64,000 nt of DNA. Source: Megaustenia siamemsis (Eukaryota; Mollusca; Gastropoda; Stylommatophora; Ariophantidae). Shown here piece by piece: positions 11,031-23,007 of this stretch. The position numbers and the translations under genes were made by a program. The notes under the pieces were generated by a model. That model had not been told where the DNA came from, searched no databases, and was given only the letters and a program-made list of their open reading frames with translations. Each line of letters opens with the position of its first letter. Position 1 is the first letter of the stretch. The DNA is taken from the NCBI GenBank assembly GCA_032433765.1, contig JAVIAB010000047.1:12795107-12859106 (forward strand), in the 5' to 3' direction.

Positions 11031-11745
11031 ATGATGTCGCTGGATAGGACACTCATTGCGGAAGCCAACTGAGAGTATTACAAAACAGGTCTTTTGTTGG
11101 AATTCCCTAGGTAAAAAAAAGACAAAGAGGAGCACCATAATATTCTTGGAGAAGTCAGCTGGAAGTAGAGATGAAGATGATTGGGAAGACATGGAATTAT
11201 TTTTTAAAAATGGCAAGAAACAGAACGGCTTGGAAAGTGTTTGTTGAAGACCTATGCTCCACAGGGAGCTGAAAGTGTTTGTTGAAGACCTATGCTCCAC
11301 AGGGAGCTGAAAGTGTTTGTTGAAGACCTATGCTCCACAGGGAGTTGAAAGTGTTTGTTGAAGACCTATGCTCCACAGGGAGCTAAAAGTGTTTGTTGAA
11401 GACCTATGCTCCACAGGGAGCTGAAAGTGTTTGTTGAAGACCTATGCTCCACAGGGAGCTGAAAGTGTTTGTTGAAAACCTATGCTCCACAGGGAGCTGA
11501 AAGTGTTTGTTGAAGACCTATGCTCCACAGGGAGCTGAAAGTGTTTGTTGAAGACCTATGCTCCACAGGGAGCTGAAAGTGTTTGTTGAAGACCTATGCT
11601 CCACAGGGAGCTGAAAGTGTTTGTTGAAGACCTATGCTCCACAGGGAGCTGAAAGTGTTTGTTGAAGACCTATGCTCCACAGGGAGCTGAAAGTGTTTGT
11701 TGAAGACCTATACTCCACAGGGAACTGAAAGGTAGAAGAAGAAGA
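11030..11745 (+). mobile_element. LINE 3' end with internal 38-bp expansion
   Basis: Frames read like RRW..GHTLRKPTESITKQVF and KTKRSTI, as at 59340-59610, which is the C-terminus of a non-LTR reverse transcriptase. The last segment (gctgaaagtgtttgttgaag plus acctatgctccacaggga) is amplified before the normal end ggtagaagaagaag. Confidence 0.75.
11232..11735. repeat. 38-bp minisatellite, 13 copies, born in a LINE tail
   Basis: The repeated unit is exactly the sequence that occurs once at the 3' end of related LINE copies (for example 59540-59585), so the array arose after insertion. Confidence 0.95.
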
Positions 11746-12324
11746 TTATCTTTTCATTATAACATTATAGATGTTTCCATATATCTTTGATTCTTGGTTT
11801 AATAAGTTTAGAATTTATCTGTGACATACTTACATTATCTGATTAATCTCTATTGTTTAGTTATTGTCCTTAATGTTATGTTGTCTTGTAAAGAATAATA
11901 CTGTGCCTTTTATAATGAGAACATCAGTAGCTCAGAGCACTGGTCTCATTTCATATGTAAACTGTATCTGGCTCATTCTCAGATTGAGCAACTGACACGG
12001 CTGTCAACAAAAAAATAAGTACAGAAGCAGAAAAAATGGGAACAGTAATAAAATCAAAGAATGATACTGTTGCTACCTTCTACCCTCCCATCTTCTCCTT
12101 TCTGTGTGCATTTACGAGCCTCTCACTTTCTTCTTTGAAGTTGTGATGGAAATATTTGTGCATATAATAAGCCAGGATTGTAAATTAAAATGTCATCTCT
12201 AAATCAAATGACAAAAATGAAGTGTGTTTTGTTAATGTATTGTGCTGTTAGATTGTAGTTTGTCTGAGAAATATATTTGAGAGACCTACAAAAACACTTT
12301 CATAAAAACAACAGGTGCCAAATA

Positions 12325-12620
12325 CAACATGAAAATCAACACCAAGACAGAAGTCATGAATATCGCAAAAGGAAAACAGAACATTAACTTAACAATAGAT
12401 GGCAGTCAACTAAAACAAGTGGAGGAATTTAAATACCTAGGAAATCTAGTGACAAAGAACAATTCCCATGCAGCAGAAATAGACTCAAGATGCACCAAAG
12501 CTTGTCAAATTATCTGACAACTATTACCACTATTGTCCAACAAGGAAATAACACGAGACAAAATCTGCACTCTACAACACAATCTTCATTGCTAAATTGT
12601 GCTAAAGTAGACTGAACAAA
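12325..12620 (+). mobile_element. LINE reverse-transcriptase thumb fragment
   Basis: The frame 12329-12517 reads KTEVMNIAKGKQNINLTIDG then FKYLGNLVTKN, the conserved region just after the YADD palm motif of non-LTR reverse transcriptases. No palm domain lies upstream, so it is 5'-truncated. Confidence 0.8.
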
Positions 12621-12661
12621 AAAATGCTACTGCTGGGGACTACCGTAGTAAAATAGGCTCA

Positions 12662-12833
12662 CGAAAATGCCTTGGACAGTGACTTGTCTAAACCCGATAC
12701 ACAAAACAATGTGGTAGATGAGGTAGATTATAATCACAACAGCCAGACAAGATAATGCGACCATTGTCCGTATCTGAGTCATGATTCTTGTAAATGTCAA
12801 AGGTGTGAATATCGCCAGTAATTGTTCCCCTGT
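12662..12833 (-). pseudogene. GPCR-like fragment, end of TM3 to TM4
   Basis: An acceptor-like cttatcacag is followed by GEQLLAIFTPLTF, a position equivalent to the E/DRY region after TM3 of rhodopsin-like receptors, and by a hydrophobic helix VALSCLAVVIIIYLIYHIVL (TM4). A possible donor, ttc|gtgagc, ends the exon. TM5-TM7 were not found downstream, so this is either a partial gene with distant exons or a pseudogene. It would pair with the TM1-TM3 exon at 13814-13443. Confidence 0.5.
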
Positions 12834-13442
12834 GATAAGTACAGGAATCAACATTTGGTTAGATTTGGTTATAGAAGGCCCCGGTATCACAGCAAACGAA
12901 TCAAAATCCATAATTGCTCAACCGCCCGTGCCAGTGGAATCATCCGAATCACTAACTCATCTCCCAAACAAAGAAAGGCAGCTGTAGTCCCCATCATAGC
13001 AGTGTCAGCACACGCCAAAAGACATAAGAAAGTGAACACAGCCAACTGTTCCCTGTCATACGATATCAGTATTCATCGCAAGTAAGTGGAATATCGGAAC
13101 ATGATCAAAACGGATGAAACACGCAGCTCACGGTGTGCACGGAGCACTTAACTCAGTAGCTCCTGCAACAAGCCGGACTTGGAATATGAGGAAACTGCAA
13201 CAAGGAACACTTTTCAGACACAGCCTTCACTGGTTCCTGCCGCCTATCCACTACATTGCCCGAAGATCACGTCCTCCTGAAAATGATGATCGTCATAGTA
13301 TTTAAATGTATGGCGCTTGATGATGTTAGGACATCGTGTTTGACTCCAACTACGAACAAACAAAACACAGTTTGTCGTCAGATTATCCCTGTTGCACACC
13401 AAACAACAGATCGCAAGATTAGTGCATGGTCGGTCTTGGGAA
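12834..13442 (-). other. putative GPCR intron or decayed coding sequence
   Basis: On the - strand a frame at about 13080-12880 reads QLAVFTFLCLLACADTAMMG and IRMIPLARAVEQLW, which is helix-like but matches nothing I know. A stop follows the TM3 segment at about 13443. Whether this is intron or frameshifted coding DNA cannot be settled by eye. Confidence 0.3.
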
Positions 13443-13814
13443 TCAACATAAAGCAGTGTAGTAGAACATTGTAAACATCATAGAGAATATATAAAACAGG
13501 AAATTCATTGTCTCTGAGAACTGAAAAACTTGGGGCTCGCTGACAAACATAACATTTTGGGGGGCACTATTCAGACCAATCAAAAACGCAATATCTGATA
13601 ATGCAAGGGATATCAGTAAAATATTTGATTCTTTGGTAAGGCCTTTTGTGACAATGATGGCAGCGCTGGTGGCAGTTGTAGCAATACAAACAAGACTGGA
13701 AACTGGAACAATTACAAAATAAAACGCCCATCTCATCTTCCTTCTGGTTTTATCATTGGCAAGCGAGATAAGTTTAGCTGACTCCGCAGACAACCCACCA
13801 GTTGCATTCGCCAT
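13443..13814 (-). CDS. rhodopsin-like GPCR, TM1-TM3 portion
   Basis: The 123-residue frame starts MANATGG, with an N-glycosylation site NAT at residue 3 expected outside the cell. TM1 is about residues 29-55 (WAFYFVIVPVSSLVCIATTA), TM2 about 64-85 with the hallmark LISLALSDIAFL, and TM3 begins at about 103 (FLFYIFSMMFTMFYYTAL). The LxxLAxxD motif of TM2 is diagnostic of the class A fold. The ligand cannot be named. It is opposite in strand to TTK and alone in its region. The frame ends in TGA in the middle of TM3, so either an intron starts there (a weak donor t|gttgat is possible) or the gene is broken. Confidence 0.6.
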   Translation of the reverse strand: MANATGGLSAESAKLISLANDKTRRKMRWAFYFVIVPVSSLVCIATTATSAAIIVTKGLTKESNILLISLALSDIAFLIGLNSAPQNVMFVSEPQVFQFSETMNFLFYIFSMMFTMFYYTALC

Positions 13815-15285
13815 GTTAACGTTTTTTTGTGGAGGACGGGTAGTGAAGACGTCGATGGTTACGGTCCGAGGCTCGAAACACGTCCTTTTGTCAACCCAGC
13901 TGATGAAAATTGGTACCTGATTTTTCAGTAAAGTGAAGGTTTACGAAGTGAGATCACGTGACAATATGTGTCCAAGAGAAGTAGATGCCCCTTACACCAC
14001 TCTCCAACGACAGCAATGCTATGAGGACACCGTTACCAATTTTGACCTATCTCAATATTTAAATAAATTTAGTCTCTACGGCGAGACACAGAGTCAACTG
14101 CCCAATAAATGTAAGACGGCTACTCCCATGCGTGGGACTGTGGCGTATTTATAGAGATCTTAATTGGTCTGCATTATCTACAGGAGATGAAAGATGTCAC
14201 ATTTCAGTGATCGATTTGTAGATGCTATTAATCAGTTCTGTGTTACCTCCCTCTTCATCGACACGGACGAAGTAAGCACAGAATAGAGCGGTGGGCGTTC
14301 TGTATCCGCCATATTGGATCACCTAGTAACATTAACAACCGCCCCTGGATAATTTTCAGGGGGCGGTGCATTAACAAACACAGTAGCCTTTCTTCTAACG
14401 AACTTATCGATTGGGTAGCGGATCGATTGAAGAACGTCAGAAACTTCTCGAACTCTGACACAAAACAGATAGCAGTTGCGTCCATAAGTCAACCAATCAG
14501 AGGCATAGGCTAAAGGCAGAGACTAACATTGTTTTAGAATACAGATAAATAGATATATGTTATACACAGTTAAATAAACAAAGCTAAAACTGAAATCAAA
14601 TAAAAATAAATTATAACTGTAAAATGCAAGTAAATAAGTTACATATATTAGACTTCATTTACCCATGCGTCTAGTGGGTTAATATTTTCTTCAGTTTCTC
14701 TTGCAACCCACCGCCAGTGACTAAAAATTTCGCCCCTGAAGTTACTGTGAATGATAGATCAATGAGCGAACTAACAGTTCTTTCATTCTGAGAAGCGTGG
14801 CCAAACTTTACTGATCAGATTTTTTTTTCCGATTTATTCCTCTTTGCCACCAAAATTTCAGCGATCTAGTTCCCCGCCAAGAATTCTCTTTGCACGGTGG
14901 AGAACCGCCATTCTGCTAAATGTTGCATTGTCTTCAGCGCCATGGTTGTCTCAATAACATTCAGTTATGAGAAATGAAGGTACAACATTCTGAGTGTCGA
15001 TTCGTCTCATCTTCGCGGTAACATTCTGCGCTACTACACAAGACGTATCGGAACATAATTTCAACTCGGTAAACTGGTTCAGAGTTTCACCATTTCTCCA
15101 GAGTTTCACAATTTCTCCAGTTTAACAATTTCTCAAATTTCACAATTTCTCCAGAATTTCACAAACAAATCATTATTCTCTTGTTGCTTTCCCGTAACGT
15201 TCGTACCGCACCATCTTGGTTCAGCGAGTGCACAACACTTTAGCAACATCAGAATGGGAACTACGGGACATTCCCACAATAATGA
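13815..15285. other. intergenic, no gene recognised
   Basis: This would hold the promoter of the GPCR-like frame if that is a gene. Open frames at 13933-14154 and 14485-14255 show no family features. A near-repeat of caatttctccagtttcac lies at 15088-15165. Confidence 0.35.
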
Positions 15286-15289
15286 GACG

Positions 15290-15660
15290 TTTGTGTCGTC
15301 CTCTTCTTCCTCTTCTTCTACCTTTTTAGCTCCCTGTGGAGCATAGGTCTTCAACAAACACTTTCCAAGTCGTTCTGTTTTTTGCCATTCTTTTAAGATC
15401 ATTCCATGTCTTCCCCATCATCTTAATCTCTGCTTCTATCTGTCTTCTCCAAGAATTCCTTGGTCTTCCTCTTTGCCTTTTCCCCTGGGGATTCCAAAAA
15501 AGGGCCTGTTGTGTAATACTCTCAGTTAGCTTCCGTAGTGTGTGTCCTAATCCAGCGCCATCGTCTTCGCTGTATCTCTTTATTCACTGGTATTTGACTG
15601 GTACATTTCCATAATTCTATGTTAGTGATTTTGTCCTGCCATTTCCATCCTTTTATTCAA
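15290..15660 (-). mobile_element. LINE 3' end, (GAA)n-tailed family
   Basis: The reverse complement reads GCTCCACAGGGAGCTAAAAA then a GTAGAAGAAGAAGAGG tail, with upstream WNPQGKRQRGRPRNSW-like coding remnants, as at 59340-59610. Confidence 0.8.
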
Positions 15661-16492
15661 TTTGAGTCGTGGCTGCAAATATTCATAGTTTTATATTACT
15701 CGATCAATGAAATGTGTGAAGATATCAGTGAACCTTTCTTTCATTTTTTTTTCTCGATTTTCTGAAAACTGAATCTTCTCGGCGATAATAATGACGACGC
15801 TAAAAAATTAGGTGACGAATATAGCATTCTTTAACACTTGTGTTATCACTTTGTGACGACAATATTAGTGGCGGATATTCAGAGGAGGCAACGGTGGCTA
15901 CGACTCCTCTAATATTTTATTAGAATACGTAACACAATTACATTACAGCTCAATGAGTTAAATGTTAATGTAAAAACAGCCACCGTATTACCTAGTATAA
16001 ATGTGATATAGTTCATATAACCCAAGCCGTTCATTAATAGACTTCAGTGTCTATGGAGGTCAAACCTACTACAACCGTACAACGGCATATATTGACCTTG
16101 CAATGTGTATGAGAACTAGGTTGGCCATTTCAGCAATTAGCTCCCCGTTGCAACAAAAGATCGATTGATCAGATGGCGTTTTATTTCTTTATTGAAACAT
16201 AGAAGTAGTGCCAATGGGGAGGATAATTTATCAACATTATTATTATTATCTACAGTATCTACTGTAAGAATCACTGCGCTGTGTTTTTTTTCTGTACGTG
16301 ATAAAAGGACTTAACAAAACTGTTAGATATTCTAATTAGCAGCAAAACCGTAGTTTTCTCATAACTTATAAAGTACATAACAAAGATGTTATGATGTAAT
16401 TATAATTATGTTAATTTAGGGCAATAATTAACGGGACTATATTACAAAGCGCAAATTGCAGAAATGTTTGTTGATGTCGCAAACTATCGGGG

Positions 16493-16705
16493 TAAGTAAA
16501 GTAAAGTACCCCCGTCACGCAAAGTGGCGTATAGGGAATATGGTATTAGTGACCATACATTTTACAGACTTTCGGCACACGATTTTTGGGGTAATGTGGT
16601 CGGTATTACGCCCGTGCCGCTTTAATTTCCCAGAAAAAAATCCGGTACCCATTAAAGGCTGGGTGAACAGGAAGCGTCGGTTGGGATCGAACCTATCAGG
16701 GTAAA
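16493..16705 (-). mobile_element. family-A SINE, reverse copy
   Basis: From right to left it carries the B box (ggttcgatcccaaccgac), the acccagcctttaatgggtac body and the cgccactttgcgtgacgggg end. Confidence 0.8.
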
Positions 16706-17100
16706 GGTCAGCCTAAAAGTTATGTTTCAAGTATTGGCCTCCTCAAGCTTCGAACTCACCGTCCGCCGCTGGATAATATTCTCGCATGTCTCAGTTTCTT
16801 GCAGCAGATGATATCGATTGTTCTCACCTCACGCCACCCTGGCAATCTGTAGATTCACAAGACCTGACATACGATGTTGTTGAGATCGATTACTTTAACG
16901 GTATTGATATCACAGACTGCCATTAGCTTGCAACACAGCAGTTCTTCTAGGGGTGGGGTGGAAGGTAGACAAGGGATATTTCTAGAAGGTTCTTGAGGAG
17001 ACGATTAGAAAAACAAATATATCAGAGGTTATAGTTAGGGCCCTAAATACTGTGTACTTTTCTTGTCTTCGGTGTGGACAGCAAATATTTGTGTAAACGT
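16706..17100. other. intergenic, nothing recognised
   Basis: No coding or repeat signal stands out. Confidence 0.3.
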
Positions 17101-17104
17101 GGAC

Positions 17105-17830
17105 TTTGATTTTTTAAGTTAGGGAACAGTCATTAGACAATCATGGAATAATCATTGGACTGTGCTGAACAATCAAAGGACAATCATGGAATAATCATTG
17201 GACTGTGCTGAACAATCAAAGGACAATCATGGAATAATCATTGGGCTGTGTTGAACAATCAAATGACAAGCATGGAATAATCATTAGACAATTACTGAAC
17301 AATCTTAGGAAAATCACGGGATAATCATTGGACAGTCACAGAACAATCATGGAGTAATCATTGGACAAACATAGAACAATCATGGGGTATTCATTGGACA
17401 GTCAGTGAATAATATTAGGGCAATCATGAAATTATCATTGAACAGTCACTGAATAATTTTAGTGCAATCATGGAATAATGATTGGATAATCACTGGACAA
17501 GGACAGAACAACCATAGGGTAATCGTTGGATATTCACAGAATAATCATGGGGCAATCATGGGAAAATTATTGAATAGTCGCTAAACAATTTGAGTACAAT
17601 CATGGATGAACGGAAGGACGGACAGAAAGATATGTAATTGGGTAGGTAAGTAGGTAGGTAGTTAGGTACTAGGCAGGTAATAATCACTGGACAAGGACAG
17701 AACAACCATAGGGTAATCGTTGGATATTCACAGAATAATCATGGGGCAATCATGGGAAAATTATTGAACAGTCGCTAAACAATTTGAGTACAATCATGGA
17801 TGAACGGAAGGACGGACGGACGGACAGAAA
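17105..17830. repeat. degenerate 20-25-bp repeat field (aatcatggaataatcattgg)
   Basis: The words aatcatgg and aatcattggac recur at irregular spacing. A block of about 120 bp (aatcactggacaaggacaga ... aaggacggac) appears twice (about 17486-17626 and 17680-17820), so the field itself was partly duplicated. A ggta/gtag microsatellite sits between the copies. Confidence 0.8.
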
Positions 17831-17837
17831 GATATGT

Positions 17838-18340
17838 TTCTATTACATGAGGTAAATATTGTGATAATAGGGAAAACCATTACATGAGGTGAATATTGTG
17901 ATAATAGGGAAAACCATTACATGAGGTAAATATTGTGATAATAGGGAAAACCATTACATGAGGTAAATATTGTGATAATAGGGAAAACCATTACATGAGG
18001 TGAATATTGTGATAATAGGGAAAACCATTACATGAGGGGAATATTGTGATAATAGGGAAAATCATTACATGAGGTGAATATTGTGATAATAGGGAAAACC
18101 ATTACATGAGGTGAATATTGTGATAATAGGGAAAACCATTACATGAGGTGAATATTGTGATAATAGGGAAAACCATTACATGAGGTGAATATTATGATAA
18201 TAGGGAAACCCATTACATGAGGTGAATATTGTGATAATATGGAAAACCATTACACGAGGTGAACGTTGTGATAACAGAGAAACTATCACACCAGATGAAT
18301 ATTGTGGATAACATGGAAACCCCCAAACGAGTTGAATATT
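17838..18340. repeat. 37-bp minisatellite, about 13 copies
   Basis: The unit gaggtgaatattgtgataat plus agggaaaaccattacat is nearly uniform on the left and decays to the right. Confidence 0.95.
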
Positions 18341-18645
18341 TTGATAACAGAGACACAAAGCGCTATAAGAGTAACATAAAGAAATGGACACAAATTTGAT
18401 TCATTTTGAAAAAAAAAACACCTCTCTCGGCGGACACATCGAAGACAGCTTGTATATAATACGGTTAGCTCGCGGGAGTTTTAGATGCAACGTTTATCCA
18501 AAGTCCGTTTACAAAATTTATATACAGAGCCAGACATAGATAACAAGGAAAAAGTATCTGTGTTTATGTCCTAAGTGCCGTTTACGATTCGAATGGTTTA
18601 TTATAGTTTATAGACAGACAGACACAGATGGACGGACGGACAAGA

Positions 18646-18653
18646 GATAGGTA
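18646..18653. repeat. 8-bp target-site duplication of hAT element, left
   Basis: gataggta lies directly outside the terminal tagggttgcca; the same 8-mer follows the right end at 25651-25658. Eight bases is the diagnostic length for hAT elements. The target lies in a local ggta/gata-rich microsatellite. Confidence 0.85.
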
Positions 18654-18860
18654 TAGGGTTGCCAGAACCTTCGAAGCAGAAAGCGGGACAAATGGTACTT
18701 TTTTAGACGCGAAAGCGGGACACATCATGTAAAGCATAATAGCCATAGGAAAAGTCAGAGATAGCACACACATAGACTAATTATTACATTATAATTCTAA
18801 TACATGTACCAGTAATTTTTTTAATTAATAAAAAAAATGTTTACCTTGATTTCCAGCTTC

Positions 18861-20401
18861 TTAAGTCGGTGTCGGCTGCATCTCATATTTGTCTGACTTC
18901 AGACTCTGAGTGAGAAGATCTTGTCGCTGGATTACGTAGTCATAAAACTCGGTGCAGCTAAGTTTATAATTAAACACACATTTCATTATTGCTTCAACAG
19001 TTGCTACGTGCAACCGATTTCGTTCATCTGTCCACTGCACATTCATTAAAGAAAATATTCTTTCCACATTAGCATTGTGTCCTGGAACGCTGAAGATGAA
19101 TTCACATAAATGTAATAACTGGGAATACTGATCCGCACATTTACATTGTCTTAAGAAAAACGTCCATTTCTCCTGACATGATTTACTATTCCATCTATCT
19201 CCATTTTTACAAAGTTCTAATTCAATAAACTCTTTCAAATATGTGAACTGATCAAACAACAATGAATCATCTATTGACACACCTTTGTCTTGTAGAAACA
19301 TTAATGTTCCCTGAACTGCAGTCCATTCTGGTTTAGAGTCTAGTAGCATCCAAGTAAAGATGGTGGAAAATTCATTCAAATGCGTCATCCACTTTTGCAA
19401 ATAAGCGGCCGCTGTTTCATAAAATTCATCCACCTCAGCATAAAGTTTCTGAATATCATCTGTCGACACTTCATTTTCTATTCTTTTAAGAATATACTTC
19501 ACCTTTATATGGATAAATCTTTCTTCTTTACGTTCATTTATTAACCTGAGGGTATCCTTCAAAATTACTGCTACCTCTATTACACTGATATCAGTCTTTT
19601 CCGACTTAAGTATTTGTCTTTCAAACACGCTCATCTGACTATGGACAAACCATAGATATGGCTCGCTTAACGGATTTTGAAATAATGTTAGCAAAACTTT
19701 AGGTGCTTTTTCTTCAGATAAGAAGAATGATTGCAGGGCGTCATACAATTTTAATACTCTGTCTACTGCAGCTAAAAGTGATAACCACCTTGTTTTTGTG
19801 TGTGACAATAATGCATGAAACTCTAATTCCACGAACTCACAAAATTCTTTTAATCGCTCCGTTCGTACAGTATATATAGAGAAGTAATTGAATAATTTAA
19901 TTATTGTTGTTTCCACATCAACACTCAAAACATCGGCGGCTGTCTTTACAGAATTATGAATGATATGAGCAGGGCATCCAATTCCAAGAAGATTTTCATT
20001 AAGTTCACTTTTCAATCTCGCGAACACATTGTTGGTGCCAGCACGCCGTATTCCACCAAAATTACAGTTTGCATTATCGCCACAAAACGCAATACACTTG
20101 TTCTTATCAATGTTGTTTTCTTCTAAAGCCTCGATACAATACTTGCTTATTTCAGAGGATGTTTAATTTGGTAAAGAACCCAGTTTAAGTAATTTTACAG
20201 TCATACCATTCGCTGGAGTGAAATACTGAACAATTAATGGGAATATTTTTTCAGCATTGTGATTACTTGCGTCGGTAGCAATACCAAAGTAGTGTACACC
20301 AGCAAGTTCATTACACAATTGCCTCGTAGTCTCAGGTGCTAATACTGACTTTACTATTGCTGTTGTTTTAGTTCTTCCGAGCTCCACATTTTGTGCAGTT
20401 T
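18861..20401 (-). pseudogene. hAT transposase, catalytic core and C-terminal dimerisation domain
   Basis: The frame starts at the border of the inserted element (TAQNVELGRTKTTAIV) and runs to a TAA at 18861, with one in-frame TAA at 20165-20163 after GSLPN. The part after that stop holds CGDNANCNFGG, the GCPAHIIHNSVK helix, HTKTRWLSLLAAVDRVL (the conserved RW of hAT transposases) and, near the C-terminus, GHNANVERIFSLMNVQWTDE, the hAT dimerisation signature. It belongs to the hAT group with an N-terminal BED finger seen in many animal genomes. Only one nonsense codon in about 510 codons points to a fairly young copy. Confidence 0.85.
20390..20401. repeat. 12-bp target-site duplication, left copy
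   Basis: tttgtgcagttt here and at 23185-23196 brackets the 2783-bp insertion. Removing the insertion and one copy restores the transposase reading frame across the site. Confidence 0.85.
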
Positions 20402-20452
20402 CTCTCTCTCTCTCTGCGTTCAGGACTAAATCAGAGTAAGGATTCCAGACTC

Positions 20453-20746
20453 TCACATGAGGTCAGCTGTCAGGCCAAGTGTGTTGATCGCCCCCACAGA
20501 CAGAACATCACAATCAGAGTCTGTCAGATCCACTCCGACCGAACACCCGTTAATACGTTGCACTGTGTTCTGCGCCAGTGGCCCAGTGCATCCGATTTCA
20601 GCCAGCATTTTATTCGGGTTTGCTTTCCCTAGCCTTTGATTGTCCCCAATCTTCCTGCAAGGCAGCAGATGATCTTTTCTGTAGGGGGATTCTGCCCTTA
20701 GATGGTAGGCCCTCCCAGGTTTACGAGCACCATCTGCCCGAGTCAC
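20453..20746 (-). other. conserved open frame of unknown nature in repeat module
   Basis: The 97-residue frame ([33 protein letters not shown]) is open in both copies (here and at 3869-3576), with mostly scattered substitutions. That could mean selection on a source element or simply low age. No domain is recognised, and there is no evidence that it is translated. Confidence 0.35.
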
Positions 20747-20754
20747 TAAAGGTG

Positions 20755-21470
20755 ACTAACACAGACACGGACACACAAAGATGTGAGATGTGACTAACAC
20801 AGACATACACACACAAAGATGTGAGATGTGACTAACACAGACATGCACACACAAAGATATGAGATGTGACTAATACAGACATGCACACAGCGATACGAGG
20901 CATGACTAACACTGACACACATCAAGATATATGACACATGACTAACATAAACATGCACATAAAGATATGAGATATAAATGACATTAACATGCACACACAA
21001 AGATATGACACATGCCTAACATAGACATGCACACAAAGATAAGAGATATGACTAACATAGATATGCACACACAAAGATATTAGATGGGACTAACATAGCC
21101 ATGCACACACAAGGATATGAGATGTGACAAACACAGACATGCACACACAAAGATATGAGATATGACTAACATAAACATGCACACAAAGATATGAGATATC
21201 ACTAACCCAGACATGCACACACAAAGATATGACATATGACTAACACTGGTACACACTAAGATATGAGATATGACTAAACACAGACACACATAAAGATATG
21301 AGACATGATTAACACGGACACACCGAGATATGAGATATGACTAACATGACACACACCAAGATATGAGCCATGGCCAGCACACACAAGCTAAGATATGAGC
21401 CATGGCTAGGACAGAAACACAGCAAGATATGAGCCATGGTTTCACTAAAAAACACCAAGAAATGAACCAT
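20755..21470. repeat. 33-40-bp degenerate minisatellite (acatgcacacacaaagatat)
   Basis: About 20 copies of a unit containing gacatgcacacacaaagata and gagatatgactaaca are shared with 3885-4185. It is part of the inserted element. Towards 21470 the unit drifts to agatatgagccatggctagc. Confidence 0.9.
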
Positions 21471-21472
21471 GT

Positions 21473-23007
21473 CTAGCACAGAAACACATTAAAGTGTCCA
21501 TATGCTTGGGCTTGTTGTAGTCGGCAGACTCTTCTGAACGTGGGAATCACAGGTTTCGTTAAACAGTTGTCCGGAGTTTTGAGAGTGCAGTCTGACCCAT
21601 AGAACGTTCTCTTGCATGTATGCATGTACAGATTCCCGATCGACTGTTGACAGGTGTCGTTGAAACAGTTGTCCGGACATTTGAGAGTACATATGATGTC
21701 ACAGCCATCAGAACACATCTGTTCGCACTGCAGCCCAAAATTACCATCTGGACAAGTGTCATTACAGGTATAGCCAAGATGTTTACAATGTAGGCATTTT
21801 CCAGATTTTTCCTCAAATAAAGGACAGACACTGAGACAAGACCCGGAACAGTCGTGTCCATAGATCCCATGTGAACAGTAGCCGTGACAAGTACCGATGA
21901 TGACATTGCAGCCTTTACTACACCCACTACACACTGCACAAAACGACAAGACTGCTCGTCCAGACAATAGGTGTCTGTAAATGTTTGCACCTCACATACC
22001 GTCAGTGCAAAGTCGGCCTGCGAAATGGTCGGTGAGAACTCAATCTTAATGTGTGCCATTGACGTTTGTGTTTTGACTACAATAGTGTTCACAGATAAAT
22101 TAGGGTAGGATATATCATTATACTGGAACACTACTCCGCCACTGTCAGAGAAAGCCCTTAGAGTGTCATTCTTTACCCGAATCATAGTGCTAGCTCGATG
22201 ATAGATTCGAATGATGTGAGTCTTCTGGGGCGTTGCAAAGTTCAGATACCAGTAAACAGAATTGGTTCCACTTCTCCATTGTGTGTGTGTGCAGTCATTG
22301 TCATAGAGATTGGTCTTTGTTTTGCTATTAACTGCGGCCTCTGGTCCACATCCGTCTCCTGTATAACAAGCATCAAATGTTTTGTGCATTAAATCGGTCT
22401 GGTTTGTGTTCTGTTTGAGAGCCAGTTTCCGACCCCCGCCAATGTAGTTGGAGCAGATATTTGCAACTATCGCCCTTTCAATCCGTAACTTGTTGATCAG
22501 ACCAGCCCCAGGGCAGAAGGCATCAATCTCGTGCGGACTAACTACAAACCTTGATACATTGTTACATGAGGCAGAACCATTCAGTTTTATCGTGAAACTG
22601 TCCGGATATTTTAAGTCATTCGCATAAATCCTAAACCAGGAGCACGGCAAAGATTGATTGAGAGTTGCCTCAACTGATGTAGAATCTGTGTCCGGATTAC
22701 ATGAGGTGTCGTTGCCATCAAACAGGAAAGTAGGTTCAGATTTTTGGGCATATTTGCAAACAAAATCCAAGTACTGACACTGGGGTGCGAAAATTTTGTG
22801 CTGACAACTGTCATTGTTTGGGTATGTCCCTGTAGTTTTGTCACAAACTAAGCCATTATAGCAGTGACATTGTAACGTACAATTTGTCCCAAACCAACCG
22901 GCTGCACAAGTAAGGTCATTAGCTTCCATTGTTGCTAACGAAGCTAGGGAATAAAGACTTGATCTACAGCGATGGTTAACGAACTGTGTACACACATTTA
23001 TTATCAA
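21473..23007 (-). pseudogene. EGF-like / F5-8C-type receptor ectodomain, intronless, frameshifted
   Basis: The frame from 23007 encodes an N-terminal EGF-like cysteine cluster (CAAGWFGTNCTLQCHC, residues about 34-49), an uncharacterised Cys-containing segment, then roughly residues 210-345 with the look of a galactose-binding F5/8C-like domain (GPEAAVN, THTQWRSG, YWYLNF). A one-base shift near 21945 is needed to continue into CSGCSKGCNVIIGTCHGYCS and further EGF-like repeats (GNFGLQCEQMC, CPDNCFNDTC). A second shift near 21563 follows CPDNC. Mollusc proteins of this design are membrane receptors (MEGF-like or with phosphatase domains); no transmembrane part or clear signal peptide is present here. 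Both shifts look like loss of one T in a T run. It is probably a retrocopy fragment of a host gene. Confidence 0.7.

Noticed and set aside
17105..18340. Possible CRISPR-like array because of regular 37-bp periodicity
   Set aside because: The whole unit is repeated with no variable spacers, and the genome is eukaryotic; it is a minisatellite.
20794..21289. Repetitive hydrophobic frames on the - strand resembling membrane proteins
   Set aside because: Same microsatellite translated; no start context and no conservation beyond the repeat.
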